Source: an uncultured Collinsella sp.
Lineage (GTDB): Bacteria > Actinomycetota > Coriobacteriia > Coriobacteriales > Coriobacteriaceae
DNA: 64,000 bases
Direction of reading: 5' to 3'
NCBI GenBank assembly: GCA_958450865.1
Contig: CAUDNY010000005.1
Span: 124,001 to 188,000, forward strand
Part shown: positions 27,352 to 36,247 of the stretch, piece after piece
Layout of the letters: every line of letters begins with the position of its first letter
How positions within the stretch are numbered: position 1 is the first letter of the stretch
Position numbers and translations under genes: made by a program
Notes under the pieces: generated by a model
Told to the model about the DNA's origin: nothing
Seen by the model: the letters and a program-made list of their open reading frames with translations, nothing else
Database searches by the model: none

Positions 27352-29571
27352 CTAACGAATCAATATTACTTTCGATGGGCCCAACGCGGTCAAACCGGAA
27401 ATGCGATTTCCATAGCCATCGCTATGCCAGAACAAATTTTCGCTCGGCGAATTACCCCAGAAAAAGCCAATGTGGCTATCATCCGCATATGGATTGTAAG
27501 GATTGAAGAATACAATGTCCCCCTTACGAGCCAAACCACTACGTAACAGCTCATCAATAGAGCTGAAATAAGTCACATTCGCACACGTATCGATAGCGTA
27601 GCCGTACCAACGATACGCGTTTACGCAGCCGCCCCTTCCGGGACCCCCACTCCAAGGGGAATGGCTCTGCTCGGCGGCAATGGGAGCTAAATTACCGCCC
27701 GCTTTCATATATGCATGCGATACAAATCCACCGCAGTTCATACCCGTATAACCATCCCAACGGGGATCCCCCTTTGGATACATGCATGTTTCCTGGCTAA
27801 CGCGTGTATCGTACCGTGTTCCACAGTAATAGCCGTCGTTTTCGTGACTCATAAGCCAATTGACCAGGCTGGACCTATTGACCCCCAAAACAGAACCAGA
27901 CGTATTCAACCATGCACCGCTTGCATTGAAGTAGTAGTCAACGCCATCGATTTTCAGCCACCCATTAGCAAACATGGCACCCGAAGGCTGGAGCCAGTAC
28001 CACGTACCGCCCTCATTAAGCCATCCAGTTTTCATCTTGAATGTGGAAGGGTCCATCCAATACCACGCACCGTTGACATATTGCCAACCAGACTTAAGGA
28101 CACCATTGGAAGATGCGTAGTACCAGTTATTGCCGTTTTCGTCAGAAGCGTCATTCGACATAATCCAACCAGATGCCACATTAACGACACCGTTTGCGTC
28201 CGCATAGAAAACTGCGTCTCCAATATGAATTGTACCTGGCAATGAAGACAAGTCGGCACGATCGGCGATTACGGGAGATCCATCAGATGAAGTAGGCAAC
28301 GGGTCGCTCAGTGCTCCAGACGAATTCGCCCATGACACACCGTCACTCAAGTTGATCCAGCGCGAAGATGCCATCGCACCGGAATCATTAGAATAATAGC
28401 GTGTGTCGCCTACCGTATATTCACCAGTACGCATTGCGCCGGATGCATCATCAAGGTAATACCAGGCGCTTCCGGACTTTATCCATCGCCCACGTTGAAT
28501 AGCTCCGTTTGATGCGGCGTAATACCAAGCACCATCAGCAAGTGCCCATCCTGTTGCCATGGCACCTGAACTAGTAAGGAAGTAGGAGGATGCATCCACT
28601 TGCACAAAGCCCGTAAGCATAATATGGCTTCCTGGATCCAGGTAATACCAAGAATTCCCTAGAAGTAACCAGCCTCCATGTAGCAAGCCGTTGGAGTCAG
28701 CGTAATACCAGTTGTTGTCAGCAAATGCCCACCGAGAGGAGAGCATGGCCCCCGATCCGTTAAAAATATAAGGGGTTCCATTGCATGCATTCAGCCCGGT
28801 GGCCATAGAACCGTCCGCAGGATCAAGCCAGTACCAACGGCCCCCATCCGAGAGCCAACCCTTTACCAGGGCGCCAGAGCCGGAGAAATAATGCCAGACG
28901 GAAGCATCAAGATGCCATCCGATAAGCATTGCGCCAGAAGAGGAGAATCCATACGTGGCTCCCCCGATCTGCAGCATTGTATCGTGGACCATCTTGCCCT
29001 CATCATCCAGCCAATACCAGTTGCTGCCGTCTAAAAGCCAGCCTTTTACCATGGCGCCAGAACCGGAGAAATAACGCCAAGCAGAAGTGGAGCCCGTAGT
29101 ATCTAGGTACCAGCCGACACGCATTGCGCCCGAAGGGGAGAATCCATAAGTCGCACCCCCGACCTGGACCAATCCATCCTGAGCCATTCGACCTTCGTCG
29201 TCGAACCAGTACCAGCTACCGCTTATATATTTCCAAGAAGAAGCCGCAATTGTTCCATCAGACAAGCCCCAGCGCCAAAAACCAGCCCCTTCTTCGGGTG
29301 ATATCCATCCCTGATGCCAAGTAACTTGGTCCGAAGCCTCAGAAGAAGCCCCTTTATCTACCTGAGCGTCCGCCTCAACTATTGAAGTCGACTCGTCCTG
29401 AACACCAGCATTTGAGACACTTGAGTCGACATGGGTCCCAACCAGGGCGGATGATGAGTCGTCAACAGAGCTACTAGCATCAAAGCCAAACGACGGCAAG
29501 GGCGAACCCAACAGGAACCCCAAAGAAGCAAGGCCCAAAACGGCCAGTACCCCAAATGAGCATTTCTTCAT
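27352..29571 (-). CDS. Choline-binding protein with NlpC/P60-like domain
   Basis: About 739 residues: signal peptide (to about 25), a Ser/Asp/Val-rich spacer, roughly 20 choline-binding repeats, and a C-terminal papain-like domain. Cys613 in MNCGGFVSHAY and His700 in SHIGFFWG form the presumed active site, and RKGDIVFFNP is the typical strand before it. It is a likely peptidoglycan endopeptidase or amidase, distinct in sequence from the one at 17985. I prefer ATG 29571 as start because the signal peptide begins there; GTG 29592 is in frame, and neither has a good Shine-Dalgarno. A hairpin at 29598-29625 separates it from the split gene upstream. Confidence 0.8.
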   Translation of the reverse strand: MKKCSFGVLAVLGLASLGFLLGSPLPSFGFDASSSVDDSSSALVGTHVDSSVSNAGVQDESTSIVEADAQVDKGASSEASDQVTWHQGWISPEEGAGFWRWGLSDGTIAASSWKYISGSWYWFDDEGRMAQDGLVQVGGATYGFSPSGAMRVGWYLDTTGSTSAWRYFSGSGAMVKGWLLDGSNWYWLDDEGKMVHDTMLQIGGATYGFSSSGAMLIGWHLDASVWHYFSGSGALVKGWLSDGGRWYWLDPADGSMATGLNACNGTPYIFNGSGAMLSSRWAFADNNWYYADSNGLLHGGWLLLGNSWYYLDPGSHIMLTGFVQVDASSYFLTSSGAMATGWALADGAWYYAASNGAIQRGRWIKSGSAWYYLDDASGAMRTGEYTVGDTRYYSNDSGAMASSRWINLSDGVSWANSSGALSDPLPTSSDGSPVIADRADLSSLPGTIHIGDAVFYADANGVVNVASGWIMSNDASDENGNNWYYASSNGVLKSGWQYVNGAWYWMDPSTFKMKTGWLNEGGTWYWLQPSGAMFANGWLKIDGVDYYFNASGAWLNTSGSVLGVNRSSLVNWLMSHENDGYYCGTRYDTRVSQETCMYPKGDPRWDGYTGMNCGGFVSHAYMKAGGNLAPIAAEQSHSPWSGGPGRGGCVNAYRWYGYAIDTCANVTYFSSIDELLRSGLARKGDIVFFNPYNPYADDSHIGFFWGNSPSENLFWHSDGYGNRISGLTALGPSKVILIR

Positions 29572-29597
29572 AACAGCACGGAATCCAATCACACAGC

Positions 29598-29625
29598 GGC
29601 CCCGTCGCCTTAGGGCAACGGGGCC
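29598..29625 (-). terminator. Hairpin after the split choline-binding gene
   Basis: GGCCCCGT / ACGGGGCC arms, with a further GCC/GGC pairing inside, 25 bases past the stop at 29651. No T run follows, so attenuation or mRNA stabilisation is also possible. Confidence 0.45.
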
Positions 29626-29650
29626 TCAATCAAACTAGTTCAGCAATGTA

Positions 29651-30961
29651 CTAACCAATTTGCTGGCAGTTCTTGCACTCGCGAGAAGCACCGCGCTTTT
29701 GAGCCTCCTGAATAGACATCTGAGAAAAGCCCTTTGCGTCCTTGCCTACAGTGCGGCACTTATGCGTATGGTAGACCTCGCTACCGTTCTTATACCAAAC
29801 TAGACCGTAGCCCGGAATCCACTTGCCGTCCTCGCCGACATAGTAGGAGCCAACCCGGGTGTTCGTAGCCATAGCACCGGAGGACTGGAGATAGTAGTCG
29901 CCAACCCAGGCATCGTGGGCCATAGCGCCAGAACCGCTAAAGTAGTACCAGGCGCCGCCGATCTGACGCCAGCCGGTGGCCATCGCGCCGGAATGGTCAA
30001 ACCAGTACCAAACTCCACCAAGGTTGACCCAAGAGTTAGAGGCCATAGCGCCCGAACTTCCGAGCCAATACCACGTGCCGCCATTGCCGAGCCAACCGGT
30101 TGCCATGGCGCCCGAACCACTCGCATAATACCAAGAGCCTCCTGCCAAGAACCAGCCAGTCGACATTGCGCCGGAGTCGCCGAACCAATACCAGGAGCCA
30201 CCCAAGCAGCGCCAGCCGTTAGCGGCCATGGCACCCGAGCCGTCGAGGTAGTACCACGTACCGCCGACGTTGAGCCACCCGGTGACCATCGCGCCAGAGA
30301 CGTTAGCTTAATACCACGTCCCCGAATCGTCGATCCATCCGGTCAACATAACACCGTACTCGTTGAAATAGTACCAAGTTCCGCCGATATTTTGCCAACC
30401 GGTCAACAACTCGCCGTTGGAAGTCGCATAGAGCCACTTTCCATAGATGGAGTCATAGATCCAGCCGCCATGCTGCATGCGGCCATCGGCGTTGGCGCCA
30501 GGGGTGTTCAGGAAGTAGTTCTTGCCGTCAATTTGAACTCGGCCGTATGCCATATCATGGCTTTCGGGGTAGAAGTAGTACTTGTCCCCACCGATAGACT
30601 GCCAGCCCGAAACTGCGGTCCCGTCAGCGCCAAAATAGTACCAAACAGCTTCGTAATCGTTATGCCACTGGTTCGTGACCATGGCGCCAGTATCGGGATC
30701 GAAATAGCGAAGGTTGCCGTCCTCGCACCGAACGAGTCCGGTCTGCATCGAGCCATCGTTGTCGAAATAATACGTTCCAGCAGGACGAGAAACAGAGAAA
30801 CCTGTCAAATTGCGAGACTCGCTATGATCAATATATTGAAGACCAACGAGAGAATCAATATCAGCAAATGAGGGCGCCGGGGCAACCGTCATGCAGGCGG
30901 CGGCAAATACAGCAACTCCCAGCGCTGTTAGTCCGCGCCATCTTTCTCGAAGGTTATTCAT
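29651..30961 (-). pseudogene. Choline-binding surface protein split by one in-frame stop
   Basis: A single reading frame of 437 codons is interrupted by TAA at 30308-30310. The sequence reads DSGTWY-stop-ANVSGAMVTGW, and a Tyr codon at the stop would restore a perfect repeat (WYYANVSGAM), so one base change explains it. The N-terminal part has a signal peptide (to about 33), the junction with a good AAAGGA Shine-Dalgarno before ATG 30961, and about ten repeats. The C-terminal part has about nine more repeats and a small Cys/His cluster (YHTHKC...ECKNC) resembling metal-binding tails of secreted nucleases or surface proteins. No enzyme domain is seen. It may be a true pseudogene, a phase-variable or readthrough allele, or a sequencing error. 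Confidence 0.85.
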
Positions 30962-31544
30962 ACGACATCCTTTCTCCGAGATTTAAGGCTCTCTTAAGTT
31001 ATTCTCAGACTATCAATTTAGTTTTTCAACAGGAAATCGATAAAAGGTATCTTTGTGACTGCAATTTGATGAGAGCCGCCACGTCCTTGCCGTCCCGTGC
31101 ATTGTCGACAGCAACGTCTTATGGCACAAACCGGATATCCTTTTCGGCGCAAATCGTTTGAGCAGGCGGCACGCGGAAGGAGTGTGTAGAGCGGTTTTCT
31201 GCTGGCTGTCAGCCACGGCATCCTTTCGGAAACCTAATTGCCGCCGGAATTAAAGTCCCCGGCGCGGGCTCGATATCCTCTCGGATATCTAATCGTCTTG
31301 GACTTTTACCTGCCCAAGCACAGTGCAACTTTTACGTGCCGCCACACGGAGCAACGCTCAAAAAGTATTATCTAGAACGCAGACTTTTAAAGCAACTCAA
31401 GTACAAGACAATCGATCTAAACACTTCCGATAAAACACGCCATGGGCATTAATCACATACACAACAGGCCAATAATGCCCGTCTCGTATGCTGCGATATA
31501 ATCAATTTCACCGAACACCAAACCAGCGACCCGAAGGGACCAAC
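30962..31544. other. Long intergenic stretch, no gene recognised
   Basis: It lies between the leftward split gene and the rightward DUF4869 module. Part of it (about 31070-31330) is GC-richer than its surroundings. It contains a perfect hairpin GATATCC/GGATATC near 31271-31288 and two similar CTTTTAC-TGCC motifs near 31301-31345. Short frames on both strands lack coding signature. It could be a decayed gene or insertion remnant. Confidence 0.4.
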
Positions 31545-31994
31545 GTGTTAACAATTCACTATGGTGATATGGAAAACGTTATTTACAATACGTCGGTTTA
31601 CTTCGATAACGTATATTCGCCCCAGTGGTTTCAAGACGCCTTTGCTCAAAGGATCATTAAATCAATCGATAAGGGCACCGTGGTAGGCCCCAATGCAATC
31701 GACACTAAAATCCTCGGCATCATCCCTCCTGAGAAGCTCTCGAGCGGCACCAAAACACTGCTGCTTATGTACTTCATGCCGCAAAACGTATATAACGCCT
31801 CAAACTGTGGTGACAATTGCGCTTATTGGATTCTGCGAATCGCCGCGCAAAAGGACTTAACAATCAATCTCTACCATATATTGGATTTTGGAAACGGTAA
31901 ATTTACGGTGACCGTTGCCAACACGGGCGACGTGGTCCACACGATGTTTGACCTTGTTCCCATAGCTGGAAAATGCCTAAGGGAGAACTCCTGA
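31545..31994 (+). CDS. DUF4869-type protein, second copy
   Basis: 149 residues from GTG 31545, which has AAGGGA five bases upstream. It is clearly homologous to the protein at 771-1208: HYGDM, VIYNT, KTLLLM, NASNCGDNCAYWIL, NLYHILDFG and VVHTMF are matched. It is soluble with no signal peptide. Its TGA overlaps the ATG of the NTPase gene by one base (TGATG), which implies coupled translation and a fixed protein ratio. Function unknown. The preserved pairing in two diverged copies says the two proteins work as a unit. Confidence 0.8.
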   Translation: MLTIHYGDMENVIYNTSVYFDNVYSPQWFQDAFAQRIIKSIDKGTVVGPNAIDTKILGIIPPEKLSSGTKTLLLMYFMPQNVYNASNCGDNCAYWILRIAAQKDLTINLYHILDFGNGKFTVTVANTGDVVHTMFDLVPIAGKCLRENS

Positions 31995-32971
31995 TGCGCG
32001 GATCATACAAGGTAGTTATTCAGAACAACCGCGTTCAGTTTAAACTGACCATCAATAGAAACTTGACCATCATTCAAGGCAACAGTGCCACGGGCAAAAC
32101 GACGTTGCTCGATATGGTGGCTGCTCACGAAGAATTAGGGCCACAAAGCGGCGTAACAGTAAGTTGCAAAGTTCCCTGTAAGACAATAGCTGGAAAAAAT
32201 TGGCGCAGAGACCTCCAAGAGATTTCCAGCAGCATTGTTTTTATTGATGAGGGTAATACTTTTGTTCGATCAAGAGAATTTGCCCATGAAGCAAAACGTA
32301 GCTCAAACTACTACGTAATCGTCGCCAGAGAGTCACTGCGCCAACTGCCTTATAGCGTTGATGAAGTCTACGGTCTTAAGAACACCAACCGAACCACAAC
32401 GAAGTATCCCGTTTACTCTCGTGTCTACACTTCTACATATCGTATTTACGGTGATACTGAATTTAAAGGCGAGAGGCCCGAGCTTGTCATCGTCGAGGAC
32501 ACAAATTCGGGCTACGAATTCTTCAGTTTGCTATGCAAAAAGAGCAGTATTAGGTGCATCAGCGCGGGTGGAAAATCAAATATCTGCAATTGCATTACGG
32601 ACGCACCAGAAAACGATATCCTCGTGATTGCCGACGGCGCCGCCTTTGGACCAGAAATTGCAGAAGCAACTGCACTACAGCGCCGAAAGAACATCAAGCT
32701 ATTCCTGCCGGAATCGTTCGAATGGCTCGTGTTGAAGTCGGGATTATTCAACAGCAAACACATTAAGGAGATGCTACTTAATCCCGCTGAACATATCGAA
32801 AGCTTAGAGTTTTTTAGCTGGGAGAAATTCTTTACTGCGGAACTCGTCGAATGCTCACGAGGCACACGTTTTCGATATGACAAGAGCCGCTTGAACGAGG
32901 AGTATTTGAACCCCACCGCCCTTGCGGCTCTTGAGGATACTTTGCCGAATCTTGGCATCACTTCGCGCTAA
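31994..32971 (+). CDS. Compact P-loop NTPase with possible TOPRIM-like C-terminus, second copy
   Basis: 325 residues, complete. Walker A GNSATGKTT is at 29-37 and Walker B-like SIVFIDEG at 80-87; SSNYYVIVAR (103-112) may be a sensor strand. Only about 50 residues separate the two Walker motifs and no ABC signature is present, so this is not an SMC/OLD-type ATPase of normal size. From 163 on, ELVIVEDTNSGYEFF (E168, D169) and VIADGAAFG (D214) could form the acidic site of a TOPRIM-like fold, but the second Asp of DxD is Ala. The LPESFEWL block is strongly conserved with the copy at 1-761. The stop lies on the end of a glycosyltransferase fragment on the other strand. Function unknown. Confidence 0.8.
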   Translation: MRGSYKVVIQNNRVQFKLTINRNLTIIQGNSATGKTTLLDMVAAHEELGPQSGVTVSCKVPCKTIAGKNWRRDLQEISSSIVFIDEGNTFVRSREFAHEAKRSSNYYVIVARESLRQLPYSVDEVYGLKNTNRTTTKYPVYSRVYTSTYRIYGDTEFKGERPELVIVEDTNSGYEFFSLLCKKSSIRCISAGGKSNICNCITDAPENDILVIADGAAFGPEIAEATALQRRKNIKLFLPESFEWLVLKSGLFNSKHIKEMLLNPAEHIESLEFFSWEKFFTAELVECSRGTRFRYDKSRLNEEYLNPTALAALEDTLPNLGITSR

Positions 32972-33345
32972 AGCGAGAAGTACTCGTTCTCGGCAGATAG
33001 GTTTGGCCCGAGCCAGGGGTCGCCGTTGAAGAAGAACTCCGGCCAGCGCTGCATGAACAGGGCCTGTTCGCGCTTCCAGCGGCGCAGCTTTTCCTCGTTG
33101 GCCTCTTCCCTGCCGCGCGAGGTGAACTCGTAGTGGTACAGCTCGGCATAGGGCGTAAAGATGGTACGGTAGCCCGCCTCCCATACGCGCAGGCAAAAGT
33201 CCGCGTCGTTAAAGCCGACGGCGAATTCCTCGTTGTAGCCTCCGACCTGCTCAAATACATCGCGACGGACCATCTGGCAGGCGCCCGTTACGGCGCTGAA
33301 GTTGCCGGGGCGCACGGCGCGGGCAAGATAGCCCTCGCGCTTTGC
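32968..33345 (-). pseudogene. Truncated duplicate of a glycosyltransferase C-terminus
   Basis: The last ~125 codons of a family 2 glycosyltransferase, over 90% identical in protein to the end of the gene at 36248-38734 (AKREGYLARAV to EYFSL). Similarity stops abruptly at GCAAAGCGCGAGGG on the upstream side (about 33345), where unrelated sequence follows. No start or catalytic region remains. Its stop overlaps the stop of the rightward NTPase gene. It is best explained by a duplication or recombination when the island or the NTPase module arrived. Confidence 0.9.
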
Positions 33346-33456
33346 AAAAGGCATCTTTGTGGCCGCAAATTAAAAAACGCAATACCATGCCCATATCGAT
33401 ACGTCATATGCGGCCAGCGCATTCTATTGATGTGGAAACCGGTTCGATTCCTTGAT

Positions 33457-33693
33457 TTAAACCGAAGCCTCTACAGCAATTAATAGCGCCTCCAACAACA
33501 CCAGCACCAGAAACATGCCAACCGAGCCATCATCGAGGGTCTCAGAAAACTTCGCAACGGTTACCACGTCAGCCTTCGGCTCGATCGGCTTCTTAACAGC
33601 AGCCTCGATGATAGTCGTCTTAGTTGCAACAACCGTGGGCGATACTATGTCTATAACAGGCCCTGCGTGCCCACGACTCGCTTTACTAGATGG
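33457..33693 (-). pseudogene. Orphan C-terminal fragment with a terminal membrane segment
   Basis: A minus-strand frame of 78 codons without a usable start. It reads VVATKTTIIEAAVKKPIEPKAD, then a hydrophobic end (MFLVLVLLEALLIAVE) and a stop. Codon composition is plausible and the layout suits the C-terminus of a membrane-anchored surface protein. Upstream sequence (33694-33812) has a stop in frame. It is probably the relic of a deleted gene; identity unknown. Confidence 0.35.
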
Positions 33694-33812
33694 TTATCGA
33701 CCAACCCGCAACAACCAGAGAACACTAGTTCAGAATCCCAATCGTTCCACCACCAGCGTAGAGGGATCGTCGGCAAATCACGCATGCGGTAGAAAATGGC
33801 AAGAGCCTAAAT

Positions 33813-34892
33813 TTAGTTCGAAGCTTTATTTAACAAATCGAAAGGGCCGATAAAACGCATGATGAAACTAACCAAGAGCCTCCTGAGACCCTCCAGCATC
33901 AAGCAAATCGCAAACACAGCCGTTGGAACCAGAAGCACCTGCAATAATCCCAGTCCAACGCCGACACGCGTAAAGGGAAACAGCGAGCTCCAAAGCCAAC
34001 TTCGGATAGGCGCATAGTCAGAAATAAGATAAGTAGCAAAACAAAGCCTCGCTACAGCGTTAATGAAACGGGAGGAAAAATGCGGCATCTTTAAATCGAC
34101 CAACAAGACCGAAACTGCTATAGCTAACGAAAAAATAGACGCCGGTGAACCGAAAAAACCGCTATACAAATTCGCAAAGGTCGAGCCCAGCAAGCCATCA
34201 AAATGGAATTGACCGTAAAACGAGATTGCAACTCCCACAAAGGAAGCAATGCAGCAAGCAACCAGGAGCCGCATATCCACTATTGACAAGTCTACATACC
34301 AGCGAATATAGCAAACAACAACGCAAATTATAATAAAATCTACTAGTAGCCCGTCGATGGGAATCCAAAAGAGCGGCACATAACGCAGGAATCCAAAGAC
34401 AGAGACCAGAAAAACTCCTAGATACAGATGTAGTTTCTGGCCCAACGCATGCAAAGCCGGAAGTATAAAGGGCAGCAAAAATACAAGCCAAGCATAGACG
34501 GTTACAAACCACCAACTAGAACCAGTAAGAGTTGGTGCAAAAATATCTATCAAATTGGTTGGACTTACTTGAATATCGCCGCGAAGCATGAAGAAAAAGC
34601 CCAGCGCAATACTATAAAAGAGAACCGTGCCTTCGATTGAAGCTATCTGTTTAACAGCCTTGTTTATGGAGTATTCGACTTTCCCCGCAACAAACCAGAT
34701 TGTTATGGCAACAAAGCAGCCGACCGCAGTTCTTCCAATTGGATAGAAAAAGATATTGTAGAAAAACCTAGTAAACGAATCAGGAAATACGGAAACAGAA
34801 TCAGCGTTGTGAACAACAAAATGCTGAGCCATTACCGTCCACATAAGGACAATGCGAAGTAATTCGATACGGGAATCTCGCATTTTTACCAT
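33813..34892 (-). CDS. Membrane acyltransferase (acyltransferase 3 family)
   Basis: 359 residues with about ten membrane helices. It opens RIELLRIVLMWTVMAQHFVVH, matching the family start (R-x2-RxLxxxxVxxxH), with the presumed catalytic His near residue 24. Such enzymes add acetyl or other acyl groups to surface polysaccharides or lipids. ATG 34892 has GGGAG nearby. AT-rich codon use resembles the island rather than the GC-rich operon to its right, a hint of transfer. It stands between gene relics and the AAA ATPase, with about 40 bases to the latter and the same direction. Confidence 0.8.
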   Translation of the reverse strand: MVKMRDSRIELLRIVLMWTVMAQHFVVHNADSVSVFPDSFTRFFYNIFFYPIGRTAVGCFVAITIWFVAGKVEYSINKAVKQIASIEGTVLFYSIALGFFFMLRGDIQVSPTNLIDIFAPTLTGSSWWFVTVYAWLVFLLPFILPALHALGQKLHLYLGVFLVSVFGFLRYVPLFWIPIDGLLVDFIIICVVVCYIRWYVDLSIVDMRLLVACCIASFVGVAISFYGQFHFDGLLGSTFANLYSGFFGSPASIFSLAIAVSVLLVDLKMPHFSSRFINAVARLCFATYLISDYAPIRSWLWSSLFPFTRVGVGLGLLQVLLVPTAVFAICLMLEGLRRLLVSFIMRFIGPFDLLNKASN

Positions 34893-34933
34893 AATGCTCC
34901 CAAGTAAAAATCAAAACCTAATAATACCTCGAC

Positions 34934-36037
34934 CTAGAACCGTTCGAGAATCTCCTCGGCGTTCTCTCGCAGATAGATATCTAGGTCCGGCACGGCAAAC
35001 TGCACGTAGCCCCTCTGTGGTGCCTGAATAACCTCTCTTTGTAGCAATTTTGCCCTAATGGAGCTGACCTCATTGGTCTTTTTACCCATGCGCTTAGCAA
35101 TCTCGGATGATTTGGACTGTTGTTTATCCTCGCACATGGCCAAAAGGTAATTGATATCGTTGAGCCCCAGTCCAGAAATCGCGGGCTCGTGAACAACATC
35201 GTGAAAACGGGCCTCTGCCAGCGCAATGCCTTCAGTGACGTCGCGCTCGCTCACAATGGCACTTTTGGCACGATGCAAGTTGGCGCGCTGCCAAATGGAA
35301 TAACCGACCAGTTGCACCAGATAGGCATAGCCCTTAGTGGCCTTAGCGGCTCTCGACAGGAGATTGTCCTCTATGGTCAAGCCAGTCGCGACAAAGCTAT
35401 CGCCCATAGAGAGCGCTACCTCCACCTGGTTGATAGGCGCCAGATCTTCGGGGAGGGCACGACGCAAGAACGTAAGCGCCTTGCCGTTAATAAGATCCAT
35501 AACACCGGCGGGTAACCCGGCAAAGGCAAGTGCGATATCTACTTTTTCCCCTATCAAAAGCTGAACCGTAGACGCAATGGCACGCATATCGTCAATCGGA
35601 GCGTCCTGAACTTCATCGATGGCAATAAAAAGACCCTTGGATGACTTCGCTGCCGAACTCAGTAACTTTCTAAGGCTCGGCTCTTTGGGCGCAACGTCAA
35701 CTTTCGCGGAAACAAAGCCGGCGTTTACGCCGACCGAAGCATTGGCCGCAAGGGAAGAATCAGCAACCTGATCCCACAAGTCCAGCAATAAGTTAGGGCC
35801 AGCAGAGACAATAGCGGTCTTCCATCCAAGCTCTCGAGCACGATCCCTAAGATCGCAGAGCAAAACAGTTTTTCCGGAGCCCCTCGGTCCAGCAATGCGC
35901 ATGAGCCTCGCAGGTGCACCAATTCCCGCATTCAAGCTCTCGGTAAACTCAAGAGCGATATCGTCACGGCCAATTATGCGCGGAGGCTCAGCGCCGGCAG
36001 TGGGACGAAACGGATTATGGAATGCTGTGGCGCTCAC
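34934..36037 (-). CDS. AAA ATPase with C-terminal winged helix (ORC/archaeal-ATPase-like)
   Basis: 367 residues. Walker A is GPRGSGKT near residue 50 and Walker B FIAIDEVQD near 140; FAGLPAG near 172 fits sensor 1. A lid region and a C-terminal winged helix (SSEIAKRMGKKTNEVSSIRAKLLQREVI) follow. The layout resembles Cdc6/Orc1-like or STAND-type ATPases often found on mobile or defence islands; the actual role is unknown. GTG 36037 has AAAGG eight bases upstream. Its 210-base upstream region is very AT-rich and contains TTATCG/CGATAA repeats, so it may regulate itself. Confidence 0.8.
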   Translation of the reverse strand: MSATAFHNPFRPTAGAEPPRIIGRDDIALEFTESLNAGIGAPARLMRIAGPRGSGKTVLLCDLRDRARELGWKTAIVSAGPNLLLDLWDQVADSSLAANASVGVNAGFVSAKVDVAPKEPSLRKLLSSAAKSSKGLFIAIDEVQDAPIDDMRAIASTVQLLIGEKVDIALAFAGLPAGVMDLINGKALTFLRRALPEDLAPINQVEVALSMGDSFVATGLTIEDNLLSRAAKATKGYAYLVQLVGYSIWQRANLHRAKSAIVSERDVTEGIALAEARFHDVVHEPAISGLGLNDINYLLAMCEDKQQSKSSEIAKRMGKKTNEVSSIRAKLLQREVIQAPQRGYVQFAVPDLDIYLRENAEEILERF

Positions 36038-36087
36038 TTGTTTGCCTTTCTAGGGAATCGATTAACAGCCAATCATCGTTTAAATAA

Positions 36088-36143
36088 TTATCGCAGACTA
36101 TATCCGATAATATCGAGTTATATAAGCCTGTATAAACTTATCG
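36088..36143. promoter_or_regulatory. AT-rich region with TTATCG/CGATAA inverted repeats
   Basis: TTATCG (36088), CGATAA (36105) and TTATCG (36138) stand in alternating orientation in an AT-rich stretch upstream of the AAA ATPase and downstream of the glycosyltransferase operon. Possible operator for the ATPase gene's winged-helix domain; unproven. Confidence 0.35.
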
Positions 36144-36247
36144 TGGAAGTATCGAGCTTTCGTAATTTGTCTTAATTAGTAGTCCACCATTGCTTTCTTC
36201 CAAGCTCATAGCAAAAGAAAGTTAAGGACTTCCTAAAAACCATTGCC

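Noticed and set aside
29651..30289. The two halves of the split repeat protein as independent genes
   Set aside because: The downstream half has no signal peptide or Shine-Dalgarno, and both are in one frame interrupted by a single TAA.
15873..30961. Dense periodic ~60-base repeats that might be read as a CRISPR array or satellite
   Set aside because: The period equals about 20 codons, repeats are degenerate at the base level, and they translate to choline-binding modules in one frame.
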